Below are positions 35,832 through 43,502 of a stretch of 64,000 bases of DNA, one piece after another; positions within the stretch are counted from its first letter, which is position 1, and each line of letters begins with the position of its first letter. The position numbers and the translations under genes are program-made. The DNA is from Rhodanobacter thiooxydans (GTDB lineage: Bacteria > Pseudomonadota > Gammaproteobacteria > Xanthomonadales > Rhodanobacteraceae), in contig NZ_CP127409.1 of NCBI RefSeq assembly GCF_030291135.1, positions 2,170,001-2,234,000 on the forward strand, written 5' to 3'. The notes below the pieces were generated by a model that did no database searches, had not been told where the DNA came from, and saw only the letters and a program-made list of their open reading frames with translations.

Positions 35832-36179
35832 CTACATGCTCCAGACCGGCCGCACTTCGATAATGCCGTGACTCGCACCCGGGCAGCGCGCCGCCCAGGC
35901 GAGTGCGGCATCCAGGTCGGCGACGTCGATGAGGTAGTAGCCGCCCAGTTGCTCCTTGGAGTCCGCGTAGGGGCCGTCCAGTACTTGCGACTTGCCGTTC
36001 GCCACGCGCACGGTGGTCGCGGTCGTCGTGCCCTGCAGGCGGTTCGACCCGGCCAGCGCGCCCGCCGTCTTCAACGCCTGCGTATAGGCCCCGTAGGCTG
36101 CAATGCCCTGTTCCTGCTCGGCCGGCGACATCCGCGACCAGCCGCCTTCCTCCGCATACAGCATCAGTAGATATTGCAT
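35832..36179 (-). CDS. YCII-related (DGPF domain) protein, sigma factor partner
   Basis: A 115-residue DGPF/YCII protein: MQYLLMLYAEEGGWSRMSP, then LDGPYADSKEQLGGYYLID. It ends one base before the start of the ECF42-like sigma gene, so it is the first gene of that operon. Its Phe of DGPF is Tyr, which is common. The function of these proteins is unknown. The genomic association is a recognised hallmark of ECF42. Confidence 0.9.
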   Translation of the reverse strand: MQYLLMLYAEEGGWSRMSPAEQEQGIAAYGAYTQALKTAGALAGSNRLQGTTTATTVRVANGKSQVLDGPYADSKEQLGGYYLIDVADLDAALAWAARCPGASHGIIEVRPVWSM

Positions 36180-36302
36180 CGTAATTCTCCGTTCCAGGTG
36201 ATCGGCGGGCAGCATGCGCCGCCATACCCATGACGTGCGGGGTTCCCCGATTTGGACAAGGTCGATCCCGCACGGCGATGGCGATGCATCCGGGCTGCCG
36301 CC

Positions 36303-37673
36303 CTAGCCGTCCGCGGCGCGTGCTTCGGCGATCAGCGTGGGGAGCAGTTCCGACACGGTCGGATGGATCGGCACCGTGCGCTGCAGCTGCGTGGCGGTGG
36401 CGCCCACGCTCATCATGTCGATGATGCCGTGGATCGCCTCGTCGCCCTCGATGCCGAGGATCGCCGCCCCCAGGATAGCCTTCGTTCCGGCGTCGATGAT
36501 CACCTTCATGAAACCGTGCGTCTCGTCCCTCTCCACCGCACGCCCGACCCGACTCATCGGCCGCTTGCCGACCAGGAACGGGCGGCCGCGCTTGCGCGCC
36601 TCGGTTTCGCCGATGCCGACACGCCCCAGCGGCGGGTCGATGTACAACGCGTAGCCGCTGACCCGCTCGCTGAGGCGACGGTGCTCGCCGTCGAGCAGGT
36701 TCGCCGCGACGATCTCGAAGTCGTTGTAGGACGTATGCGTGAACGCGCCGCGCCCGTTGCAGTCGCCCAGCGCCAAGATGCCCGGCACGTTCGTGCGCAG
36801 TTCGTCGTCGACGCCGATGTAGCCGCGTTCGTCCGTCGTCACGCCGGCCTGCTCCAGGCCGAGGTCACCGGTGTTGGGCACACGCCCCACCGCCAGCAGC
36901 ACGTGGCTGCAGTCGATCCGCTCGCCATCGGCGGTCACCCGGATCCCATCACCGGCGCGCTCGAACGCGAGGTCGGCGACGCCGGTGCGGATGTCGATGC
37001 CCTCGCCTTGCAGGATTCCGCGCACGGTCGTCGAGATGTCCTCGTCCTCGTGCCCGATCAGGTACGGCCCCTTTTCCACCACGGTGACGCGCGCGCCGAA
37101 GCGGCGGTACATCTGCGCGTATTCCAGCCCGATGTAACTGCCGCCGACGATCAGCAGGTGGGGCGGCACGCGGTCCAGTCCGAGGATCGAGGTGTTGGTG
37201 AGATAGGGAATGTCATGCACGCCGGGCATGTCCGGTACCGCCGCGCGGGCGCCGACGTTCAGGAAAATCTGTGGTGCGGTGAGTCGCTCCTCGCCGACGC
37301 GCAGGGTCTGCGCATCCTCGAACCGTGCATGGCCCTCGATCACCGTGCAGCCGTCCATGCCATCGAGCCACGCGCGCACGCCGTGGCGCGCGTTCGCGAT
37401 GACGGTATCGGCGCGCGACTTCACCCTGACCATGTCGATGCCCACGCCGCCCGCCAGCACCACGCCGAAATCCGCCGCACGACGGGCCATGTGCGCGGCA
37501 CGCGCGCTGGCAACCAGGGTCTTGGTCGGCATGCAGCCGGTGTTGACGCAGGTGCCACCGAACAGCTTGCGCTCGACCAGGGCCACCGATCGGCCGGCGC
37601 CGGTCAACCTACCCGCCAGCGGCGGCCCGGCCTGGCCGGCGCCGACGATGATCGCATCGAAACGGCGGCTCAC
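36303..37673 (-). CDS. Class I pyridine nucleotide-disulfide oxidoreductase (RclA/MerA-like)
   Basis: A 456-residue FAD enzyme. FAD motif GAGQAG near the start, redox disulfide GGTCVNTGCMPTKTL at about residues 40-54, NAD(P) motif LLIVGGSYIGLEYAQMY, and the C-terminal dimer interface with the catalytic HPT motif (TVPIHPTVSELLPTL). It lacks the N-terminal metal-binding domain and the C-terminal Cys pair of mercuric reductase, so a RclA-like or uncharacterised flavin reductase is more likely. A dihydrolipoamide dehydrogenase role is unlikely without dehydrogenase-complex genes nearby. Confidence 0.87.
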   Translation of the reverse strand: MSRRFDAIIVGAGQAGPPLAGRLTGAGRSVALVERKLFGGTCVNTGCMPTKTLVASARAAHMARRAADFGVVLAGGVGIDMVRVKSRADTVIANARHGVRAWLDGMDGCTVIEGHARFEDAQTLRVGEERLTAPQIFLNVGARAAVPDMPGVHDIPYLTNTSILGLDRVPPHLLIVGGSYIGLEYAQMYRRFGARVTVVEKGPYLIGHEDEDISTTVRGILQGEGIDIRTGVADLAFERAGDGIRVTADGERIDCSHVLLAVGRVPNTGDLGLEQAGVTTDERGYIGVDDELRTNVPGILALGDCNGRGAFTHTSYNDFEIVAANLLDGEHRRLSERVSGYALYIDPPLGRVGIGETEARKRGRPFLVGKRPMSRVGRAVERDETHGFMKVIIDAGTKAILGAAILGIEGDEAIHGIIDMMSVGATATQLQRTVPIHPTVSELLPTLIAEARAADG

Positions 37674-37842
37674 GACGCTGCAGCCGCGAACTGCAGCGCA
37701 CCGCGCACCGTCAATCCATAGCCATGAAGAACCATGTCGTCACTCCTGCATGAAGGCGGCTGTTGTAACGCGAACAACCGGACAGGCCCGACAAATTTCC
37801 GTGAAGCCGCTGCCAAGGGGGGAGCAATGTGGCCTTGCGCCC

Positions 37843-38508
37843 TCAGCCAGCGGGCGGCACGTCGAAGCAGTACGCCGTGTTGCGCGCCGATGCCCGCTCG
37901 CCGAACTCGCGCGCAAAGGCCGCGAGGTTGCCATAAGGCGCGAGCGGCACAGTGACACGGAAGGCCAGGTGCTCGACCAGGCAGAACAGCGATGCCTCCA
38001 GCAGGCTGAGGTCGCGCGGCGGCAGCGTGGCGATGACCGGCAACAGCCTTTCGTCGAGCCACTGCAGCGCATTGCGCAATCCCGCGGCGGCCTTGGCGAA
38101 GTAGATGCTGTCTGCCGGAAGTTGCGCGACCTGCGTGCCGAAGCCGAGCTGCACCTGGGCCTGCATGGCGTGCCAGACGAGTTCCTGCGCATTGCGCGCC
38201 TGCAGCTCGCGCACATCCTCGGGCCAGACGATGCGCCGGCGCTCCGGCGCGGATTCTGCCAGCACGCGGCAGATGTTCTCGGCACCGAACACCGTCGCCC
38301 CGCCGAGGGTGAGCACCGGCAGCTTGAGCGCGGGATTGCCCGCGTAGTCGCGCGCATCCAGCGACGCCAGGTTGTAGACCGGGGCGAACTCGCAGACCAC
38401 GCCCAGCTCCAGCGCGAACACGCGCACCAGGCGGGTGAAATGTGAACTGCTGCGGCCGGTGATCCGCGGTACCGGATTCATGCCGGCCATGTCATTTTCA
38501 CGAGACAA
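37843..38508 (-). CDS. Glutathione S-transferase-like protein
   Basis: A 221-residue GST-fold protein. The N-terminal domain has TGRSSSHFTRLVRVFALEL and NPALKLPVLTLGGATVFGA, followed by ENICRVLAE. The C-terminal domain is helical (SLLEASLFCLVEHLAFRV). The start is TTG at 38508 with GGAGG seven bases upstream. An ATG at 38490 is the alternative. Ser residues at 19-21 may serve as the active site. It is 34 bases downstream of the FMN reductase on the same strand. Confidence 0.82.
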   Translation of the reverse strand: MSRENDMAGMNPVPRITGRSSSHFTRLVRVFALELGVVCEFAPVYNLASLDARDYAGNPALKLPVLTLGGATVFGAENICRVLAESAPERRRIVWPEDVRELQARNAQELVWHAMQAQVQLGFGTQVAQLPADSIYFAKAAAGLRNALQWLDERLLPVIATLPPRDLSLLEASLFCLVEHLAFRVTVPLAPYGNLAAFAREFGERASARNTAYCFDVPPAG

Positions 38509-38542
38509 GACACTCCCTCCTGCGTTCCATCAACCGCGGCTT

Positions 38543-39112
38543 TCACGCCTTTCCCGTCGAGCCGCCGTGCGCGAACGCAACGAAGCCTTCCACGAACTTG
38601 CGCAGCTGGTCGCTGGTGCGCGCATCGGCGATGGCGCCGTCGGCATCGAACACGCTGCCCGCGTGCGACACCATCAGGCGGCCACCAGTCCACAGTTCCG
38701 CGCCGATCGTGCGCAGCACCGGCAGCCAGGCGTTCTGCGACAGGATGGTGCCGAAGCCGCCGGGCGATGCGCCGATCAGCGCCACCGGCTTGCCGGCGAA
38801 TACACGCGGGATGTCGGCCGGCGGCCGGGTCAGCCAGTCCAGCGCGTTCTTGGTCACGCCGGGAATGCTGTTGTTGTATTCGGGCGTGGCGATCAGCAGG
38901 CCGTCGGCCGCGACGATCGCCTCCTTCAGCGCCGTCACCTCGGCCGGAATGCCGTGCGCGGCTTCATCGTCGCCGTTGTACAGCGGGAACGCGGCGATCG
39001 ACATGACCTGCAGCCGGCTGCCGGCTGGCATCGCCGCGACCGCGGCATGCAGCAGCGCGGTATTGAACGAGCCCGTGCGCAGGCTGCCGGAAAACCCCAC
39101 CAGAATGGCCAT
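38543..39112 (-). CDS. NAD(P)H-dependent FMN reductase (ChrR/YieF-like)
   Basis: A 189-residue flavodoxin-like reductase. FMN phosphate loop GFSGSLRTGSFNTALL at the N-terminus, TPEYNNSIPGVTKNALDWL in the middle and KPVALIGASPGGFGT afterwards are the standard NADPH_dep_FMN_red motifs. This family includes the chromate and quinone reductase ChrR. It likely detoxifies quinones or metals. Co-transcription with the downstream GST is probable. Confidence 0.9.
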   Translation of the reverse strand: MAILVGFSGSLRTGSFNTALLHAAVAAMPAGSRLQVMSIAAFPLYNGDDEAAHGIPAEVTALKEAIVAADGLLIATPEYNNSIPGVTKNALDWLTRPPADIPRVFAGKPVALIGASPGGFGTILSQNAWLPVLRTIGAELWTGGRLMVSHAGSVFDADGAIADARTSDQLRKFVEGFVAFAHGGSTGKA

Positions 39113-39323
39113 GTTCCACCTCTCAGGCGGCGACGGCGACAGGAGCGTCAAGGGTAGCGCGAAAATCGCTGCGCACCGCATGGCAAAGGGCGCGGCCCGA
39201 CGACCCGCAAAGCCGGGCCGGCGCAGGAAATCCCGCCCGCCACGCCGGCGGGCTGCCGGGTTACGATGCCGTCTCCTCGTCGCATCGCGGCGTGTTGCCG
39301 CCGTTCCAGGAGATTTGCACGTC

Positions 39324-40166
39324 GTGTCGCACTACTCCGGCCCCCTGCTCACCCACCCCGTCGCCGCCTCGTTGCTGGCTGCACGCGATGCCGGCGCGGG
39401 TGAATGGAGCGGCTCGCTGGACCTGGAAGTCTCGAACGGCCATGCCGCGCTGCAGGCGGACACCTGGCAGTGGCGAGACCGACGCTACCCGTATCCATCC
39501 GCGCTGAAGGACCGCACGATCTATTGCTGGGACGGCGACGCGTTCGCGCCGGTGGCGCGCTATGCCGGCTCGCTGATCAAGCTGGTGCCCACCGAATGGG
39601 GCGCGCCTACCTTCGAGATCGACGGCATCAAGATGCTGCCCACCTCGAAGGAGTCGCCGCTGGACGACGCGCGCCGCAAGGTCGCGCTGGTCGAGCCGCG
39701 CGGCAAGGTGGTGCTGGATACCTGCGGCGGCCTGGGCTATTTCGCGGCCTGCTGCCTGGAGGCCGGCGTGGCGCGCATCCTCTCATTCGAGAAGAACGCC
39801 GACGTGCTGTGGCTGCGCACGCTCAACCCGTGGTCACCCGATCCCGGGACACCCGCCAGCGGCGGCCGCCTGCAACTCAGCCATGCCGATGTGTCGCAGG
39901 CGATCGTGCAAATGGCCGACGCTTCGGTGGACGCGCTGCTGCACGACCCGCCGCGCTTCGGCATCGCCGGCGAGCTGTACGCGCAGGCGTTCTACGACCA
40001 GCTGGCGCGCGTGCTGCGCAAGGGCGGCCGGCTGTTCCACTACACCGGCAGCCCGAACAAGCTCACCAGCGGCCGTGACGTGCCGCGCGAGGTGGCGAAA
40101 CGGCTGGAGAAGGCCGGGTTCAAGGCGCAGCTGGCGCTGGACGGCGTCCTGGCAACGCGGCGCTGA
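39324..40166 (+). CDS. Class I SAM-dependent methyltransferase-like protein
   Basis: A 280-residue protein starting at GTG. Motif I is VVLDTCGGLGYFAACCLEAG, an acidic residue follows (LSFEKNADVLWLRTLNP), and motif IV is DALLHDPPRFGIAGELYAQ. The LARVLRKGGRLFHYTGSPN segment closes the Rossmann fold. The architecture resembles spermidine synthase-like and RNA-methyltransferase-like proteins, and DPPR resembles N-methyltransferase active sites. The substrate cannot be told. An in-frame TTG nine bases upstream is a weaker start. Confidence 0.8.
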   Translation: MSHYSGPLLTHPVAASLLAARDAGAGEWSGSLDLEVSNGHAALQADTWQWRDRRYPYPSALKDRTIYCWDGDAFAPVARYAGSLIKLVPTEWGAPTFEIDGIKMLPTSKESPLDDARRKVALVEPRGKVVLDTCGGLGYFAACCLEAGVARILSFEKNADVLWLRTLNPWSPDPGTPASGGRLQLSHADVSQAIVQMADASVDALLHDPPRFGIAGELYAQAFYDQLARVLRKGGRLFHYTGSPNKLTSGRDVPREVAKRLEKAGFKAQLALDGVLATRR

Positions 40167-40217
40167 GCCGGCGTCCGGACAGCTGCCGGAGCGGTCCCGC
40201 CCTGCTCCGGCCCTCGC

Positions 40218-42185
40218 CTACTTCCGCGCCGCGATGATCTCGCCGAGGTAATCCGGCGTGCCCTCGATGCGCACCAAGTGCGGGTACTGCAGGCCGTCGT
40301 GGTAATCCACCGGCACCGTGCGATAGCTGCCCTGGTATTTCAGCAGGAGCTTGATTGGCGCCTTGTCCGTCCGGGCCGCGGTAATCGCACTCTTCAGCAC
40401 ATCCTCGCTGTAGTCCTGGCCGTTCACCGCGACGAGAGTGGCGCCGGTGCTGACGCCGGCCTTGAACGCCGGACCATCCCAGCGCACATCGTTGATCTGG
40501 CCACCCTTGGCCATGGTCAGGCCGATCGACCAGGCGAAGTTGAACAGGTGGCGCGACGATTGCGGCCGGCTGTTGTACTGCTTCTCGTAGGCGCTGGGCT
40601 GGTCGGTGTAGACCAGCTTCCAGCCGGTGCCCTTGAGGCCGTCCAGCAGTGGCGGCTTGTGCGTATCCACGTGCGCATGCAGGAAACCGGCCCAGTCGTA
40701 CGGCGCCACGCCATTCAACGCCGCCACCACGTCGTCAAAGGTGTAGGTTTTCGTCACGTAGCTGCCGTTGTCGACGCCGAAGAACGCACGCGCGAAATCG
40801 TCCAGCGACTTGCGATCGTGGGTCAGCGCACGCAGCCTGGCATCTACCTCCAGCCACATCATCTGCCCGCCGCTGTAGTACTCCTCGCTCATCTGCCAGC
40901 TGCGATACGGCAGCCCCGAGCGGCGCGCGGCGGTCGGGTCGTTGGTGGTGTCCTCCAGCGTGCGCCACTGGAAGCCTTCGCGGTTGCGGTCGTAGTTGGC
41001 CGCCACCATCGCCAGCGCGTCACGGAACTGTTCGGGCGTCCACAGGCCGGCGCGCGCGGTCAGCACGAAGCCCCAATACTGCGTCTGCCCCTCGTAAACC
41101 CACAGCAGCGAATCGCCCATCGGCACGTTGAAGTTGGGTGTCCACAGGTCGGCCGGACGACGGAACTTGCCGTTCCACGAATGGGTGTACTCGTGCGCCA
41201 GCAGGTCGCGGCCGGGTGCGTTGTCGTCCCAGGCGGTGAAGTAGTCGGCGCCCAGGCCGTCCTCGCTGGACTGGTGGTGCTCTGTGCCGTTGCCGCCCAA
41301 CTGGTCCGACAGCGAGAACAGGAAGTCGTAGTGGTCGTAATGGTGCGAGCCGAACAGTCTTGTCGCCTGCACCGCCAGCGCGCGGTGCGCGTTTACCTGT
41401 TCGGCCGTCATGGCCAGGTACTTCGGCGCATCGGCGACGATGTCCATATACACCGGCGCCCCGCCGGGCGGCGTGAGGTCGACGCGCTTGAAGTACTGGC
41501 CGGCATAGACCGGTGAATCGACCAGGTTGTTGAACGTCACCGGCTTGAAGGTGACGGTATCGCCCGACTGCGAGGCCCGGGTTTGATCAGCACGTTCAAG
41601 CGCACTGCCGAGCTGCCAGCCGTGCGGCAGCGTCAGGCTGGGCGCGAAGGTGATGCCGCGCGTGAAATGGCCGGCCGGATACAGCGCCACCTTGCTCCAT
41701 TCCATGTCCATCATGCGGTCGGTGATCTCGAACCCGCCGTCGCGGGGCGACAGGTACTGGAACTCCACGTCGATGCTGGCAACCCCCGCGGGTACGTCGA
41801 GATGGAACGCGTACACGTTGTACTCGTCGCGCTTCCACGCCAGCGGCTTGCCGCCGGCGCTGAGCGTGAGTCCGGCAAGCATGGCGATCGGGCCGGTCGG
41901 CGAGTGGTCGCCGGGAATCCATTGCGGGTATAGCAGGGTCATCGCACCGGTTTGCACCGGGATCGTCTCGTGCACGCGGAAGATGCCTTGCGCGGTGTCG
42001 CTGGCGTCGACATGGATGGCGATCGTGCCGGGATACGGCACGTCCTGCGGCGGCGGCACGCTGGCGCCTGGCAGTGCCTGTGCGCAAGCGGCACCGGTCG
42101 CGAACGCAAGCGATACGGCCAGCAACATGCGCGCCGCAGTGCATCGCGTACGAACCGGCAACCCGGCGAAAAAAGCAACGGACAT
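40218..42185 (-). CDS. M61 family metallopeptidase with PDZ domain
   Basis: A 655-residue exported peptidase. The signal peptide ends near residue 36 (AVSLAFATGAACAQ). The N-terminal beta domain is followed by the gluzincin catalytic domain with HEYTH at about residues 331-335 (RDLLAHEYTHSWNGK) and the downstream YEGQTQYWG that gives the third zinc ligand Glu. A PDZ domain lies near the C-terminus (WDGPAFKAGVSTGATLVAVNG). M61 enzymes are glycyl aminopeptidase-like. GGAG precedes the ATG. It diverges from the borosin methyltransferase gene. Confidence 0.92.
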   Translation of the reverse strand: MSVAFFAGLPVRTRCTAARMLLAVSLAFATGAACAQALPGASVPPPQDVPYPGTIAIHVDASDTAQGIFRVHETIPVQTGAMTLLYPQWIPGDHSPTGPIAMLAGLTLSAGGKPLAWKRDEYNVYAFHLDVPAGVASIDVEFQYLSPRDGGFEITDRMMDMEWSKVALYPAGHFTRGITFAPSLTLPHGWQLGSALERADQTRASQSGDTVTFKPVTFNNLVDSPVYAGQYFKRVDLTPPGGAPVYMDIVADAPKYLAMTAEQVNAHRALAVQATRLFGSHHYDHYDFLFSLSDQLGGNGTEHHQSSEDGLGADYFTAWDDNAPGRDLLAHEYTHSWNGKFRRPADLWTPNFNVPMGDSLLWVYEGQTQYWGFVLTARAGLWTPEQFRDALAMVAANYDRNREGFQWRTLEDTTNDPTAARRSGLPYRSWQMSEEYYSGGQMMWLEVDARLRALTHDRKSLDDFARAFFGVDNGSYVTKTYTFDDVVAALNGVAPYDWAGFLHAHVDTHKPPLLDGLKGTGWKLVYTDQPSAYEKQYNSRPQSSRHLFNFAWSIGLTMAKGGQINDVRWDGPAFKAGVSTGATLVAVNGQDYSEDVLKSAITAARTDKAPIKLLLKYQGSYRTVPVDYHDGLQYPHLVRIEGTPDYLGEIIAARK

Positions 42186-42301
42186 GGGGGACTCCAGCAG
42201 GCAGACCAAGGGATTCGCACAACTTAGCATCACCGGCGCCGGCCGGGGTGCCGCCATCTCCGCCCACCCCGGGCCCTGAAAAATTGCCCTACTATCCGCC
42301 G

Positions 42302-43129
42302 ATGGCAATACCCACGCCCCCATCACCCAGCGGCGCGCCACGCGGCAGCCTGGCCTGCGTTGGCATGGGCATGACCCTGGGCTCCCATCTCACACCACTG
42401 GCACGCAGCCACATCGAACAGGCCGACGTGGTGTTCGCGGCGCTGTCCGACGGCATCGTGGAATTGTGGCTGCAGCGCATGCATCCGGATGTGCGCAGCC
42501 TCCAGCCCTACTACGCCGAGGGCAAGTCACGGATGGCTACCTACCGGCAGTGGGTCGAGCTGATGATGACCGAGGTGCGTGCCGGCAAACACGTCTGCGG
42601 CGTGTTCTACGGCCATCCTGGCATCTTCGCCTGGTCGCCGCACAAGGCCATCGAGGCGGCCCGCGCGGAAGGCTTCACGGCGCACATGGAGCCGGGCATT
42701 TCCGCCGAGGATTGCCTCTACGCCGACCTGGGCATCGATCCGGGTCGCTACGGTTGCCAACACTTCGAGGCCAGCCAATTGCTGTTCTACGAGCGGCGCA
42801 TCGACCCCACGGGCTATCTGGTGCTGTGGCAGGTCGGACTGGTGGGCGATCTGTCGCTGAAGCGCTTTTCCACCGGGCCGGCCTACCGGCAGGCGCTGGT
42901 GGACGTGCTGAGCGTGGACTACCCGCTCGACCACGAGGTGATCGTCTATCGCGGCGCCACCTTGCCGATCCAGCAGCCGCGGGTCTGCCGTATGGCGCTG
43001 CGCGACCTGCCCGGCGCCGAACTGACTGCCGAGGAAACGGTAGTGCTACCGCCCGCCGTGCCGTTGAAGCAGAATCAGGCCATGCGCGAGCGGCTGGCGG
43101 CGCTGGACAGGGAAACCGCGACCACCTGA
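42302..43129 (+). CDS. Borosin-type peptide alpha-N-methyltransferase (SAM-dependent, tetrapyrrole methylase fold)
   Basis: A 275-residue enzyme of the tetrapyrrole methylase superfamily. It is much closer to the peptide backbone N-methyltransferase of OphMA than to CobA-type enzymes, for example EVRAGKHVCGVFYGHPGIF, then HMEPGISAEDCLYADLGID and GYLVLWQVGLVGDL. Y71, R77 and Y81 have the spacing of OphMA Tyr66, Arg72 and Tyr76, which are reported as catalytic. OphMA carries its substrate as a C-terminal extension. This protein stops after the catalytic and clasp regions, and a separate putative precursor gene follows 68 bases later, so it belongs to a split borosin system. Confidence 0.85.
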   Translation: MAIPTPPSPSGAPRGSLACVGMGMTLGSHLTPLARSHIEQADVVFAALSDGIVELWLQRMHPDVRSLQPYYAEGKSRMATYRQWVELMMTEVRAGKHVCGVFYGHPGIFAWSPHKAIEAARAEGFTAHMEPGISAEDCLYADLGIDPGRYGCQHFEASQLLFYERRIDPTGYLVLWQVGLVGDLSLKRFSTGPAYRQALVDVLSVDYPLDHEVIVYRGATLPIQQPRVCRMALRDLPGAELTAEETVVLPPAVPLKQNQAMRERLAALDRETATT

Positions 43130-43197
43130 CACGTCAACGGTGATCGGCAGCACTCGCACAACGGATGCTTGGGGACCAAGGGAAACAGGGGGAAAAC

Positions 43198-43491
43198 ATG
43201 TCGGACACGATCGAACTTCTGGAAACCATCGGCCAGAACGCCGCACTGCGCCACGCCTCCGCCGACGAGCTTGCGCCCGTGCTCGAACAGGCAATGGCGT
43301 CCGGGGCTCTCCGGGCCGCCGTTGCCGCCGGCGATAGCTCGCTTCTGTTCAAGGAATTCGGGCACCAGCCGAATAAAGCACCGCAGATCACCAATGCACC
43401 AGGGCATGAGGAAGACGAGCCGGATCACGACGGTGACGACAAGCCGCACCATCCGCCCGAACCCGACCACCGCAAGCCACGCAGACAATAA
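43198..43491 (+). CDS. Putative split borosin precursor peptide
   Basis: A 97-residue protein preceded by AGGGGGAAAAC. Residues 1-52 (MSDTIELLETIGQNAALRHA, then SADELAPVLEQAMASGALRA and AVAAGDSSLLF) form the compact helical pattern of the borosin-binding leader domain seen in precursors of split borosins. The C-terminal 45 residues are very hydrophilic: His/Asp/Glu/Pro-rich, ending HRKPRRQ. The methylated core, if any, would lie in that tail or in the FKEFGHQPNKAPQITNAPG stretch. The assignment rests on the leader and on the adjacent methyltransferase. The product is unknown. Confidence 0.72.
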   Translation: MSDTIELLETIGQNAALRHASADELAPVLEQAMASGALRAAVAAGDSSLLFKEFGHQPNKAPQITNAPGHEEDEPDHDGDDKPHHPPEPDHRKPRRQ

Positions 43492-43502
43492 TTCCACACT
43501 CC

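Noticed and set aside
36303..37673. Mercuric reductase
   Set aside because: No N-terminal HMA domain, no C-terminal Cys pair and no other mer genes.
42302..43129. Annotation as uroporphyrin/precorrin methyltransferase
   Set aside because: No cobalamin or siroheme genes are nearby, and the sequence follows OphMA (catalytic Y/R/Y spacing and the GVFYGHPG and GISAEDCLYADLGID stretches) more closely.
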